A DNA stretch of 64,000 nt from Ditylenchus dipsaci. Lineage: Eukaryota > Nematoda > Chromadorea > Rhabditida > Anguinidae. Below are positions 10,168-20,919 of this stretch, in pieces. Every line of letters starts with the position of its first letter. Positions within the stretch are counted from its first letter, which is position 1. A program made the translations under genes and the position numbers. The notes under the pieces are model-generated. The model saw only the letters and a program-made list of their open reading frames with translations. It was not told where the DNA came from and searched no databases. The stretch spans positions 1 through 64,000 of the forward strand of contig SADC01000227.1 of the NCBI GenBank assembly GCA_004194705.1, in the 5' to 3' direction.

Positions 10168-10626
10168 TAGTGCCCCAACCATTCAAACCAATTTGCCACA
10201 AAAATGATAACCTTTTTTAACCCAACGTTGAAATTTTCTGCCATGATTAGCTTATCTAGACCGAAATATTGCTACGATTTAATGTGGTCTTTCATTTCTG
10301 AAAAAGCTGAAACTTTTGCCAGAAAGACACGCAGCTCTCGGTATAACACCGCTAATTTTTCAAAAGTGTCGGATGTATATCGACAGCTCTAGAGCCACGG
10401 GCCTTACTGACAAAAGTTTCACCTTTTTTAGAAATCGAAATCCTTACGATATCTCGAACTAGAATAGCGAATCATGTTTGGCAATAAATTTTAGCGCTAA
10501 GTTAAAAAGTGTACGACCGTTGACGGAACGAACTTGAAGGGGTGGTAGTTGCGATTATATAAGAATTTATAAATTCTTCTCTTTCACAATACTAGCAGAT
10601 AAAAAATAATAACTTAAAAAAAATAA
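10168..10626. other. repeat relics, no gene
   Basis: Short relics of the preceding family occur around 10,470-10,540 (AAAAAGTGTACGACCGTTGA, then ACGGAACGAAC). The rest is AT-rich without a recognisable gene. Confidence 0.35.
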
Positions 10627-10889
10627 TAATTTATTATCAACTTCAGTCCCTCCCAGCAACCCCTAGCTATGGTGAAACTGCTGGGGAAAGGAACTGACCA
10701 ATTCGTGGAAACTCCCTCCACCGGATGTTGCACATGTCAAAGAGGTCCTCCTGGACCTCCAGGTCCTCGAGGCAGGGATGGATTGCGAGATGGATGGAGA
10801 GCATGGTCCTTTGGGTGCTCAAGCCCTCCCTCACCTCCAGGACCCGGCGCCAGTGATTACACGCGTGCAGTGTTTGGACCTCGTACCTG
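10627..10889 (+). pseudogene. cuticle-collagen-like pseudogene fragment
   Basis: A CTTCAG acceptor-like site near 10,647 leads into SLPATPSYGETAGERN in one frame. After a frame change comes GCCTCQRGPPGPPGPRGRDG. That Cys-rich motif directly followed by Gly-X-Y triplets is the N-terminal junction of nematode cuticle collagens, secreted and cross-linked in the exoskeleton. A further frame change leads to DGEHGPLGAQALPHLQDPAP, which also looks collagen-like. Only about 80 codons remain, there is no signal peptide or long triple helix, and at least two frameshifts are needed, so I call it a decayed fragment. Its shared flanks with 11,040-11,085 (inverted) show it has been caught up in local rearrangement. 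It is the best single clue that the genome is nematode. Confidence 0.55.
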
Positions 10890-11088
10890 AGCTCGTACTT
10901 GCACTTAAAACATCAATATATAACTATTTGTAATCTCGACACAGGCATTTTTTTGTAAAAATGTAGCTGTGGTGTTCTGAAGGCACCTAGTTTAAAACTT
11001 TTAAGAAAAAAGAAGAATTCTAGGATGAAAAATACAAAGTAACAAGTACGAACCAAGTACGAGTCCAAACACTGCACGCGTGGATCTT
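10856..11088. repeat. inverted repeat flanking 140 bp
   Basis: CACGCGTGCAGTGTTTGGAC followed by CTCGTAC at 10,858-10,885 recurs as an inverted copy at about 11,050-11,085 (GTCCAAACACTGCACGCGTG). The 5' copy overlaps the end of the cuticle-collagen fragment. Confidence 0.6.
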
Positions 11089-11225
11089 CAACTGCCAGCG
11101 TGGGTCCCGAACCAGAAGCGTGGGTAGTGAATCACCAGAGTGGGTCTGAACCACCAGGATACCCCGAACTACCAGCGTGGGTATTCAATCACCAGCGGGG
11201 TGTCGTACGACCAGCGTGCTTCCCT
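11086..11225 (+). repeat. tandem repeat of ACCAGCGTGGGT units
   Basis: About seven imperfect copies with spacing of 18-21 bp (CCAGCGTGGGTCCCGAA type). Confidence 0.6.
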
Positions 11226-11299
11226 AACTACCATTAACACCCAACGAATAGCGGGAAAGCCGCTGCGGTGCCTCTAGTACCTAAAATAAATTCTAGGTC

Positions 11300-11408
11300 T
11301 TATTTTGTTAGAAACAAAGTTGAAAAATCCGCACAGAAGTTCAATGAATATTGAAAAAAAAAATTAGTGGGTGGCAAATTAAACACGTGAGCATGCCCCT
11401 TTAAAACG
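11300..11408. mobile_element. half-copy of the TTAA palindrome family
   Basis: AGAAACAAAGTTGAAAAATC and the following GTTCAATGA match the right half of the element at 37,376-37,608. It ends GCATGCCCCTTTAA, close to the TTAA-type terminus at 1765. Confidence 0.45.
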
Positions 11409-11727
11409 AAAATACCTACGCTTTTGAACAAGAAACAGTAAATAAATGAATAAAGGTTTTATATGAATGCAATAATAGAATAAAATATTAAATTAGGTAT
11501 CAGAGAAATTAATGTATTAGAGATGTATAATGTATTAGAGAGATTAATGATCAGTAATTTTTTTAGTTCATGTGCATTCCCGTAAACATTGTTCGTAGCA
11601 TTTATTTTACAACCTTTGCAATATTAAAGCAAAATAATAGTAATATTATGTCGACAAATTAGCTTGAAAATCATGGATTAGTTTAGTTTGCTACTTATTT
11701 TACGTAAAACATTTACAGTTGTACTTA

Positions 11728-12104
11728 CAGGGCGTCTCAAAAGTATTAGGTATGTCTCGAAATTGACGCAAAAATTTTATAAATCGAGTTTTTGTATGTA
11801 AAGCTTATTACATTTACTCCTCTGCCATATTTTTTGTAGAAAATAATATTCATAATGTATTTGAGACCTAAAATGAATATGTGTATAGCAAAGAGTGTGA
11901 TCTCTCTAAGCATAGAGCCTCTTTTCAAACCCAACAATTGACAGAACAGTGAAAAATATGTGATCTGAAATGTCAGTGCGATGATTGTGAGTCAAATCAT
12001 CATCATACTTCTGTGGGGATATTTCGAAAAAAATCAAAAATCGGCTGGGCAAGGCTACCCACAAAAAAATTTTGAAAAATACCTAACACTTTTGAGACCC
12101 CCTA
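11728..12104. mobile_element. mariner-like MITE, TA flanks
   Basis: The left end TA-CAGGGCGTCTCAAAAGT and the right end ACTTTTGAGACCCCCTA-TA are inverted, and the match continues inwards (TATTAGGTAT / ATACCTAACA). The CAGGG(T/C)GTCTCAAAAGT end is typical of mariner-type elements. About 375 bp. The 63-codon minus frame inside it is not transposase-like. Confidence 0.65.
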
Positions 12105-12576
12105 TAGAAAAGTTATAATTAATAATTAAGTATACTATAGTAAAAAAAGTACGGTATTTTTTTATTAGAACAACATGCACGGAATCTCTGTGAATTTTCG
12201 CAAATGTTCTGTCAATTTAAACCGAGGGCTGAAAAAAAAGGAACAAAAGAGAGAAGATACCTAAGGCCAGAGCAAAGGGAACAGCATCAACAGAGAAGAG
12301 AGCCAGTGGTCATGGGTGCAATGAACAAACTTTACAAAAAGTAACAGAAGTTTAGAGGAAAAGTTTTAAGGCCTGGCTTGTCATGAATGGTAATCCGTTA
12401 AAATGTTAAGAAATGTTTTATTTAAACTTTCCGTGAATCATTATTATAAATAAATCATTATTGTGCTTTTACTTAAATTTTGGTGCCTAGTCATTTGAGA
12501 ATTTTGTAATTTTACAAATAATGCAAAACTTCTGAAAAACCATAAAGGACTAAAAAAGTTTTCTCCAAAGATTGTA
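12105..12576. other. AT-rich, nothing recognised
   Basis: No convincing coding frame, RNA gene or repeat termini seen. Confidence 0.4.
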
Positions 12577-12745
12577 CAGTCAAACCTCTATATAACGCCC
12601 CCCCCCCTAAAAGTTCGTTCCCACCTTGGGTCCGACACTTTTTTTAGCTCGATTTTCAAAGCTTTTTCAAATTCTGTTTTGACAGTCTGGTCGCAAATAT
12701 CGCAAGGATTCCGATTTTGCCGATCGTTTTTCAATATTTGAATAA
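12577..12745 (+). mobile_element. solo left end of pogo/mariner-like element
   Basis: TA-CAGTCAAACCTCTATATAA with a C-run, then GTTCGTTCCCACCTTGGGTC, TTTTGACAGTCTGGTC and ATTCCGATTTTGCCGATCG. It is the mirror image of 58,180-58,340, which ends GAGGTTTGACTG-TA. Only one end is present here. Confidence 0.6.
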
Positions 12746-13439
12746 TTTTACTTTTAAAAAATACAAAACCTCAAATTATTTCTCGACAATATTTATGTTC
12801 TAAAAATTATTTTAATTCTATTTTAGTATTCAAGTCAGGGTTGGTACGGAATTCTCCAAATTTTGATTTCCAATTCCTAAAACATGGGGCAAATTCTGGA
12901 GATTTTTGAAGAAAATAGTTAACTTGGAAAAAAAATTTTAAATTTTTTTCATATTTTTTGAATTCTCCGATTTCTATCTTACGATTTCCGTCACTCTTTT
13001 TCTTACGCTTTCCAACTTTCGGCTTCGATTTCCGTTTCGACTTTTTCAGTCTTCCCTCTCTTGATTCACGTTTATGTATCATTAAACGTCCCCGCAGGGA
13101 TATTTCAAACTTCTTTATACACCTTTCAAAATTTGCGTTTATATATATTTAAAGTAGATTCGAATATTAAATTAATCACATTAATTTAAACTTTAACATG
13201 AAAAAATTTGGTTTATGATCTGATAATTAAACGTCAAACTAAATAAAAAAATTATATTATTAACTAAACGTTAAGTGTTAACAAATTGATAGCTCAATTC
13301 TAAGTCTAAATTTGACAAAGAATTAAAATATAACAATACATTTCAACAATAAACATGGTTGGCATATAAAAAATGGTTCTTGTGCTGTTTACACCGTACC
13401 CTTAAAAAATTGGGTTATCAAAACCATTGAATTTTAGAT
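12746..13439. other. AT-rich, pyrimidine-rich patch, no gene recognised
   Basis: Around 12,960-13,060 the + strand is rich in GATTTCC/TTTCCAACTTTC-like units. The lysine-rich minus frame here is the translation of that low-complexity tract. Confidence 0.35.
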
Positions 13440-13706
13440 ATGTTAAATTTTAGGTATATACTCCGTGAGTTACATAACACATATAAGTTTCGAGTGGGTT
13501 TGATCACTAAAACATTTTTCGACTGTGGACACCCAAAAAGCCAAGAAGACATTCGTTTAGTTGGAGAATGTCACTACGAATTTAGTTCAGTCATCCAAAA
13601 AAAAATAAGTGGTTATATACTCAATGATGATGTGGAAAAATCTGCCAGTCACCTAAAGTTTAGAGTTAAAAAATTTGCTGTCCGGATACCCCCGTTTACG
13701 AAGTGA
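13440..13706 (+). CDS. hypothetical ORF, 88 codons
   Basis: This frame has fairly balanced amino-acid use for such AT-rich DNA: YILRELHNTYKFRVGLITKT, then DCGHPKSQEDIRLVGECHYE and KKISGYILNDDVEKSASHLK. A TTTTAG acceptor-like site falls at 13,451-13,452, so the true coding part may begin there as an internal exon (GTATATACTCCG). I recognise no family and no neighbouring exon, and the 3' end after TGA at 13,706 shows no nearby AATAAA. It could be an exon of an unseen gene, a gene remnant, or chance. Confidence 0.3.
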   Translation: MLNFRYILRELHNTYKFRVGLITKTFFDCGHPKSQEDIRLVGECHYEFSSVIQKKISGYILNDDVEKSASHLKFRVKKFAVRIPPFTK

Positions 13707-14127
13707 ATATAGTTAACCCCGAAACCTAGGACCATCCAGGAAAAGAATGTTCTCAGTCTCTTTTAATAATAACCATTTTTCAGCCCACGACTTTGAGCTT
13801 TTTGTGGACGAGAGATCCACACGAAAATTATGTTACAATATATAAAAATATAGATGTATTTAACATATTATTTAATTTATGTATTTAACTTCATATAATA
13901 AAATTATTTTTATAAATGTGATATGCATTTTAAAGATTTTATGTGGAACTCCACTCCCGTGAAAAAAGTTCTACTGTAAGAAAAAATAGATAAATATGAA
14001 TAATTATTATAATTTGCCTGAAAGGTTGTGAACATGGTTTTAACATGTAATTTAAACACAAAAAAGGTTCAGGAAAGGAAAAGTTTGTTAGAAAATAAAA
14101 ATTTTACTCATTTTGTACTTAAAGGGG
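13707..14127. other. AT-rich, nothing recognised
   Basis: No gene, repeat terminus or RNA structure that I can support. Confidence 0.4.
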
Positions 14128-14586
14128 GTTGTACTTTAGGTCCGGAATATTTGAAAAATTGTTTCGAACGGAAAAACGCTTATGGAATTTAGGCGTTTCT
14201 CAGACTAAACGTACAAATAAGATATTTCTCATCCTTACTATTGCCCCTCAGGTTATTGTATATTACCTTTCTGATTCCTGTAATCTTAAATAAAAATTGC
14301 CACAGAAAGCCATTTTGAGTGGAACTGTAAGCAGCCTGAGACATAGGTTTTCAAAGTAGGGGGTGTCGAGCAATTGGGACATGTCGAGTAATTAGAGGAA
14401 ATACGGTATTTGTGCAGCTCAGGTAAAGCGTTAGCCTTTTCTACTGCTGATACACCGACTTAAAATACTACTTTCTTGCTTTTAATGCAAAAAACGCCTA
14501 AATTCTATAAGAAGCACCTTTTTCAATCAATTTTCCGCTCAAGTCAATTTTTTTAATTTTCCGGGCCTAAAGTACACACCCCTTTT
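14128..14586. mobile_element. fold-back element
   Basis: AAGGGGGTTGTACTTTAGGT on the left and ACTTTAGG-like inverted sequence on the right (GGGCCTAAAGTACACACCCC), with a second inverted pair GGAATTTAGGCGTTT / AAACGCCTAAATTC. The interior at 14,391-14,410 carries an AGAGGAAATACGGTA end of the TACCGTAT family, so elements are nested. Confidence 0.5.
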
Positions 14587-15215
14587 AAGGCAAACTAAAA
14601 AAATGACTAAAATTAAATGTCTGGGTACTTTTTATACAACTTAATATAAAACTAAATAAATGTAAACAACTTAACAACTTAATTAATATTTAAAAAATTA
14701 TAAAAACAATTTATTAGTAAGCAAAAATTTATTGAAAAATGTAATACGTTTTTTTGTATTTAGAAAAGATAAATAATGTGTAATATAAATAATAACATCT
14801 AACTGACAATCACATGAATTAATCAAAAGAGTTGACGAAGATTGCATCGTAGTAGGTATTTTTTTTATATATTTTTATTGGACTTTAGATATAAAATGAT
14901 ACCGTAAAACCTCTCATTACTCCCCCAGAACTATATTCTCTGGATCATGATCAGATTTCTACTACACTTCAATTTGTGTACACTTCAAATGGTTGCCTGA
15001 AAACCTTACATTTATTCGTGATATATCACTGTTGTACGGAAGCTCTTGACAAAAAAAAACTAAAAAACTCCAACTTTTTTCATACACAACCTGTATTTCA
15101 TTCGACGGCACAGACGCTAATCAAAACATAGGAATGTTGGCGCTACTAGCAACTAAACCTCCCCTCCTCCCAAGAATCCGACTTTTTGAAAAATGCTGTA
15201 ACTACCCTTGCAAAC
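14587..15215. other. very AT-rich, nothing recognised
   Basis: Mostly A/T with short direct repeats. No gene found. Confidence 0.35.
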
Positions 15216-15810
15216 AACAAGTTTAGGCTTAGCCTTAGGCTTAGGGATAGGCCAGCGTACGGAAGTTGTGACTAATAACTGTGTTAGGCAGTTTTTTTAG
15301 TCTGGGACATAAATTTGGGTGCTTTTCACTTAAGTTAAGAAAGTGAAAATCGTTGTGGGGGGGGGGTGTGCAGGGGTTATTCGCTAGTAGAGTCGGAAGG
15401 TTTACGCGCTGTCACAACAAAATCATTACTAGATTTCTACCAATTTTTGAGACTGATACCAGTCCATGTGAATATGGCACATTTTTTTAAAAGTGACGCA
15501 AAAATGTCCTAAGTTACTTTTTTCTGCTTAATAAGATAAAAGAACATTTCCAAACAGTTTTAGTTTAAAAATAAAAAAAAATTTCAAAAAAAATTGACTT
15601 CAACTCACGAAGGCCAGATGCTTTTTAGTGTATTTTAAGTCATTTTTTCAATTCTTTTTTACATTTTAAGAATAGGCTAGGCAAGGGTAGGCGAGCGTAC
15701 AATAGAACGAGTTTAAAAATGTTTTAAAGTTAAAAAAAGTAAGAAAAACTTGTTTGAGTCCATCCTAACATACGCTGACCTCCCCTGCCTGAGCCTAAAG
15801 CCTAAAATAC
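15216..15810. repeat. loose inverted repeat
   Basis: CTTAGCCTTAGGCTTAGGGA at 15,220-15,250 is mirrored by CCTGCCTGAGCCTAAAGCC around 15,785-15,803, and GGCCAGCGTAC by a GTACG/ACATACGCTGACC form. The inner sequence contains GGCTAGGCAAGGGTAGGCGA. Divergence makes boundaries uncertain. Confidence 0.35.
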
Positions 15811-15844
15811 ACACCAGGAGGACCAGTCAGTCGGTGGTAATGAG

Positions 15845-16337
15845 TAGGGTTGGCCTCCCCCCCCCGCTTTTTGGGTGGCGGGGAGATTAGACTAAAAAAA
15901 TTGCGGGGGGGAGAAGCGGGGGGAGTGGCCAATTTTTTTTGCGGGGGGGAAGCGGGGGAGCAAGCTGTGAGCGGGGGGCAGTGGCGGGGTGCGTGATTAA
16001 TTTACAAGCGTCGTGCCGAAAAATTTTTGAAACAGCAATCCAGAATGAATCTGAAGGCTTTTGGACACACTCTGAAGTCAAAGCCACGATATTGCCACTC
16101 ATCTGGTTCGATAAATCTTGATCCTTTCGACTGCCCTTCTGAAAATGATCTCATCCGAGAGTTTTTCTCGACTTGGATTTTTTGCGAGGGGACGGGGGGG
16201 CATTTTGGGAGCGGGGGGGGGGAGAAACGGGGGGAGGTGGCCAATTTTTTTGCGGGGGGAGGAGCGGGGGGGAGGTATAAGGAAAATTGGTCAAAAAGCG
16301 GGGGGGTGGGGGGGGGGGAGGAGGGAGGCCAACCCTA
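15845..16337. mobile_element. hAT-type non-autonomous element with perfect 8-bp TSD
   Basis: The element starts TAGGGTTGGCCTCCC and ends GGGAGGCCAACCCTA. It is flanked on both sides by the identical octamer GTAATGAG (15,837-15,844 and 16,338-16,345). Subterminal regions are long G or C runs around GCGGGGGGGAAGCGGGG units in inverted arrangement. The central 180 bp is ordinary sequence with no transposase frame that I recognise. Proline- and glycine-rich frames over it are homopolymer artefacts. Confidence 0.85.
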
Positions 16338-16345
16338 GTAATGAG

Positions 16346-16800
16346 CCAAACGGCACTATTATTCACCTATACATGTAAATACCCGTTTCTATATGCGGGG
16401 TAAATGGATAAGTACCTAATTTTGGTCCTTAGAAATTGAGATGCAGTCTACAGAAAACTTCGGCACCATCACCGACCCTTGAAATTAGCGCACCAGCACA
16501 TGCTCTAACCCCCAAAAATGTCTTCACCGGTCCTGGGACCGACTGGTACCAGCCAGCGCCCGCCATTGCATGTGCGGCACCCGGTGCCGTAACCGTGTGT
16601 GCAACTGTCAACGGTGTATTGAAAATAGTTCTTTTAAATTGTCCATATACCGTGCAGGCAAGATTAAATTCAAAGTTAGCGATGATCTTTTCTCTCTCAG
16701 CTGTAGCGTCAGAATGATTCTTCTACGAGTTTTGCCTTCTTTTTTTGCCAACTCACACACGTGTTGCTTGTAAAACATTCTAATTATTAACGCTTAAAGA
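16346..16800 (+). other. GC-richer patch, possible gene remnant
   Basis: Bases 16,440-16,640 are GC-richer than their surroundings and open in several frames on both strands (for example MRCSLQKTSAPSPTLEISAP on + and VPGPVKTFLGVRACAGALIS on -). No frame shows a domain or splice pattern I can defend. Confidence 0.25.
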
Positions 16801-17295
16801 AAGAATTAAAAAAACCGCATAAGAAAAAACCGGAGACTGATATTTGAGTGTGGTTACTTAGGCTTATGTTTCATAAAGTCATTCAGTGTGATTTCTCACA
16901 TCCACTTTTAAAATTTTTTTAAATTTGTCAAAGCTTCCACTTCAAAAATAACTTAAAATCCCTGTTCAAAACCACCATAAAAATATTCTAATCGAACGAA
17001 TAAAACTTTTTTCAATGACGACTTTTAAAAAATCTGAGTTTTCATTTTAGCTCTCATTCTTTTTTTCATTATTTTTATGGCTGTTTTCTAGTTGTCATGT
17101 GGCGCTCATTTATATTTAATAATAAAGATTGCAAAAAAATAAAAAGAGCCACAGAATTTATTAATATTCTGTTGTGGGTTAATGTTTGACATTTAATGTG
17201 GGGGTTTGTTTTCGACAAAGTTACTCAAGCTGTATGTACAAAAATTTGGTATTGCAATTTTCAGCATTCAGGTCAATAATCAGAAAAATAAAAAT
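16801..17295. other. AT-rich, nothing recognised
   Basis: No gene or repeat end identified. Confidence 0.35.
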
Positions 17296-17692
17296 ATGCT
17301 ACTTGTTCACTTGGGGGGGGGGGGGGTGTTGTCGCATTTTATAATCGTCGAAAACTCATGTTTAAACGTCTCCTAAGTAATTTTTATGTGCTAAAAACGA
17401 TAAAAAGATGTTTTTTTTACACTTTCCTACGTAAAAATTGATTTTTTGGAGAAATTTTTTTTTGACCGAAATGTGACTTTTTTCCTTGGGGACCAAGGCA
17501 AAGCATCAAAAAAGTCACATTTCGGACAAAAAAATTTTTTTTCCAAATAATCAATTTTTACGTAGGAAAGTGTAAAAAAAACATCCTTTTTATCGTTTTT
17601 AGTATATAAAAATTACTTAGAAGACGTTTAAACATCAGTTTTCGACGATTATAAAATGCGCCCCCCCCCCTCCCCCAAGTGAACAAGTGCCT
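17296..17692. mobile_element. fold-back element with G/C-run ends
   Basis: The ends CTTGTTCACTTGGGGG and CCCCCAAGTGAACAAG are inverted. Arms of about 180 bp match well (ATTTTATAATCGTCGAAAAC against TTTCGACGATTATAAAATG; TTTCCTACGTAAAAATTGAT and its complement). The centre is a short CCTTGGGGACCAAGG palindrome. Confidence 0.75.
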
Positions 17693-17880
17693 AAATATAA
17701 CAGAAAATATCACAAATCAAAAATAGTTTTTGAAAAATATTTTTAAATTAGAAACATGCACGGTTATTTTGTTAATTTAATCATGTATCAGAAGCACAAC
17801 TTGTTTATTTAGTAGCTTTTCAAAAAAGTACTCATTACAAAAAATACCCCAAGAATTTGGTGGTTATTTAAAGTAAAAGT

Positions 17881-18226
17881 TTTTTAAATGACGATACTTG
17901 TTGATGACAATGAGAATTTGGCACATTCAATTTGCTTCTTTTTACTCCAAAAATACTTTTTGAATTACGTATTGTTGGTATCTAAAAATAAAAAACGATG
18001 AGTTTTTATGGAGTTATATGGGCGGTCTAGTTAGCTCAGTGGTATATAGGCATTGTGTGAAGACTGTTGATCTCAGATTCGATTCCGTGCTGCTCTGTTT
18101 TTTGATCATTCATCTTGATAGATGATAAATGATTTGAAAAATAATTTCGGAATAAAAAAACTGTCCCGTGTCAATTTGAATTTGCCAAATTTCCATTGTC
18201 ATCAACAAGTATGGTTTTTTAAATCA
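17881..18226. mobile_element. inverted-repeat element enclosing a tRNA-like sequence
   Basis: ACGATACTTGTTGATGACAA on the left is inverted as TTGTCATCAACAAGTATGG on the right, with TTTGGCA/TGCCAAAT inside. A related arm (CATCAACAAGTATGGTGCTT) occurs at about 57,390. The tRNA-like sequence sits near the middle. Confidence 0.6.
18020..18103 (+). tRNA. tRNA-like sequence or tRNA pseudogene with pol III terminator
   Basis: A TTAGCTCAGTGG A-box (18,031-18,042) and a GATTCGATTCC B-box (18,076-18,086) are 33 bp apart, and a T6 run follows at 18,098. GGGCGGT can pair with GCTGCTC as an acceptor-like stem using G-U pairs. However, the spacing from that stem to the A-box is too long for a normal tRNA and the T-arm pairs poorly, so no anticodon can be assigned. 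A degenerate tRNA or the head of a tRNA-derived SINE fits best. Confidence 0.5.
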
Positions 18227-18540
18227 AAGCAATTATGACTGTTTCAGTAATTTATTTCGGTGGACTGTGGTAGAATGTAATGAGTAACAGGGAAAGTATT
18301 TAAAACGGTATTACAAAAATATGCAAAATTTTAGTGGCTTTTAACAGATTTTTTATTGTAACAGTTGTGCTAATCTTTTCCAACTGAGCATAAGCAAATA
18401 AATAAACTAAGCAAATAAAAAAAAACATGATTCTTCGGATATCATAGTTAAGAATTCGATTCAATAATAAAAAAATATTTAGAGTAAAAATAAATAAAAT
18501 AATAAGTAAATATAAAACATTATGCAATCTACTTTCAGTT

Positions 18541-18620
18541 ATTTGACACCCCCAGGGATTGATCGTAGGGCATCACCTTGTGTCGGTAAATTGAGGTGTC
18601 ATTTGACAAACAGTAGACCG
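18541..18620. repeat. short palindrome
   Basis: GTTATTTGACACCCCCAG is mirrored by TGAGGTGTCATTTGACA about 35 bp later. Confidence 0.35.
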
Positions 18621-19167
18621 TATACAATAAATAATTAAAAAAAGACTCCGTAAAAAGTTTTGAAATGTTTATTATATAAAAGAAATGTATATTATATTTC
18701 AACGCAACTTTGAAAATAAGATAATGTTTTTATTAGAGACGGAAAAGTTATTGTGGGCGGTATCCTGCTGCGGATTTTTACACAGAACTAATAAAAATAA
18801 TACTAACTTAAATTAATTATAAATTAATAATAACTATTTTAACCTAGTTCAGTCATATAAACACTTATTTTTGCTTAAAAAAATTGTATAAAATAAGGGA
18901 AAATAAACAAGCTCAATCAAAAATTATGTTTAATATAATGAAAAAAATTAAATTCATACATTATTTAGTGCAGTTATGTATTTTAGCTATTGCAAATAAT
19001 TCATGCAAAACAATTATCCTTGAGACCGGAATGAAATATATATAATATTGCATTAAATATAAGCTACAAAAATAAGGGATAGCAATACCAAGAATTTAAC
19101 TTTTATTTTTCAAATTAATGTTAGCATTTTTAATGGCTATATAAATAAATTCATTTGCGCTTAATGC
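18621..19167. other. very AT-rich, nothing recognised
   Basis: Mostly poly-A/T-like sequence with no gene. Confidence 0.4.
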
Positions 19168-19512
19168 TCATTTACGCCCTCAAATTTTATATTGCTATTT
19201 TTCATATAATTTTGTTGCAACTTTTACAAATTTTTTACATCAGCGTGTAGCCCTGAATCTTGGCTTTTTAATAAACTATTTACGTTGCTGTATAATGTAG
19301 GAAATGTGAACCTTTATAGGTTTAAAAAAATGTCAACTTTTTAAAAAATTGTTTTAGAACCTGTTAATTTTTTAATCTCAAAAAATTGAAATTGTTCAGA
19401 AAATTTTGATAGTTCACTGAAAAGCCAAGATTTAGGGCTACACGCTAGTATAAAAATTTTCAAAAGTTGCAACAAAAATGTGATGAAAATGGCAATATAA
19501 AATTTGAGGGCG
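19168..19512. mobile_element. fold-back element
   Basis: TTACGCCCTCAAATTTTATA on the left and TATAAAATTTGAGGGCGTAA on the right are inverted copies. GCGTGTAGCCCTGAATCTTG is inverted as AAGATTTAGGGCTACACGC. About 345 bp, no coding content. Confidence 0.7.
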
Positions 19513-19580
19513 TAATTGATAAATTTAGGGCTATAATTTTTTTAGGGCGCGAATCACGTATAGCCATTTTTAATTTACAC

Positions 19581-19947
19581 TAGGGGTGTGCACGGGCCGA
19601 CCCGCGAGCCGTCCGGGTCGACCGTGCCGGGCGGGCCCTGACCCACTTTTTGTATACATATGTCGGCTTTAAGAATATATTCTCGAAGCTGGGATTCCAG
19701 GCTAAAAAACATTTATAGAAATTGGATAAAAATTTGAATTATTTAAAAAAAACAGCTTAATTTTTTCAACCACGGCCCGAGCCGGATAAAACTCAGCTGT
19801 TTTTGAAAAAATATCCAAAATTTTTATCCAATTTCTATAAATGTTAATATACGTCTTGTAGCCTGGAATCCCAGCTTCAAGAAAATTTCTTAGGGCCGAC
19901 ATATAAACACAAAAAGGTGAGTCAGGGCCGGACCGTGCACACCCTTA
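19581..19947. mobile_element. hAT-type non-autonomous element with perfect 8-bp TSD
   Basis: The termini TAGGGGTGTGCACGGGCC and (right end) CCGTGCACACCCTTA are inverted. The octamer ATTTACAC is duplicated exactly at 19,573-19,580 and 19,948-19,955. The interior is a near-palindrome (CTGGGATTCCAGGCT... / ...AGCCTGGAATCCCAG; AATTGGATAAAAATTT and its complement). Confidence 0.85.
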
Positions 19948-19955
19948 ATTTACAC

Positions 19956-20919
19956 GCATAAAAGTGTTCAAAAACAGTTTAAAATAACAACATCGCTTAG
20001 GAATATAAAAATTACTTTTAGGGTTAAGATATCCCAAAAAAATAGGTTGGCCTAACCATACAAGTGCTACGTATTGTTGGTATCTAAAAAATTAGATACC
20101 GATATCTAAAAAATAGATATATAAAAATTTTAGATATCTAAAAAATTGTTGGTATCTAAAAAAATCTAAAAATAGGTTGGCCTAACTATACAAGTGCTTT
20201 AGAAATTAAGTGAAGCATGATTGAATAACAGAAAAATTTAAAAAAGGATTTGGTGGTGGTTCTCTTAAAGTTCCTCGTGTGGTCATTTTACATTTATTTA
20301 CTTTTACACTGTTTTTAACTACGATCTTTCGAAAAAAATTAAGGTTTATGTTTCGGCTGAACCCAGTTAGCCCTCCCCCCCCCCCAACCCGGATACGTCC
20401 ATAGACTAAAATAAAAATCGATTTCTTAATAAAATCAGTTTCGAATTCCTTTTTGAACATGAAAGTTAACGCGCTGCCGAAGCAAAACTGTATATTTCTT
20501 AAATTATGTTTGAATATGCCCCTTTTAAAAGCGCCAGGCAGTTTTTTTGCACAATTTTGAATAAAGTTAGTTCTTAAGCGTTTATTAAAAACTTAAATTG
20601 TAGTCAGTATTGAAGCTTTTAAAAAATGTTGTTCTATCTTTTCATCTTCCTTAAAATATTTTCGAACAAACGTCAGATAAACACTTTTTAATTATAACAA
20701 AGTTTGCTACGCTAGTTTGTTGCTCATCTGATCTAAGAGTTTATATAAAGATCGACCTCTTAACAAAAAATTACTCAATCGGCCAAAAATTTATATAAAT
20801 TAAGGTTCATATTTACAAAAAACTGGCAAGTTCAGATGGTCCTTAAGGTAGTGTGGGGGTTGATGCCGAGTAGTGTGTCTCTTTAGAACTTTGCAAAAAT
20901 CTGGTTTTCGAGTTGCGCG
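19956..20919. other. intergenic with a local duplication
   Basis: AATAGGTTGGCCTAAC plus ATACAAGTGCT occurs twice (20,040 and 20,170) in direct repeat, around TTGGTATCTAAAAAA units. A C-run lies at about 20,374. No gene recognised up to the retrotransposon. Confidence 0.4.

Noticed and set aside
12807..13082. Lys-rich minus-strand 'nuclear' protein
   Set aside because: Low-complexity translation of a pyrimidine-rich tract; no splice sites or domain.
16002..16378. Pro-, Gly- and Arg-rich frames
   Set aside because: They come from G/C runs inside the hAT-type element bounded by the GTAATGAG duplication.
18020..18103. Functional tRNA with an assigned anticodon
   Set aside because: T-arm pairing is poor and the spacing from acceptor stem to A-box is wrong, so no identity is claimed.
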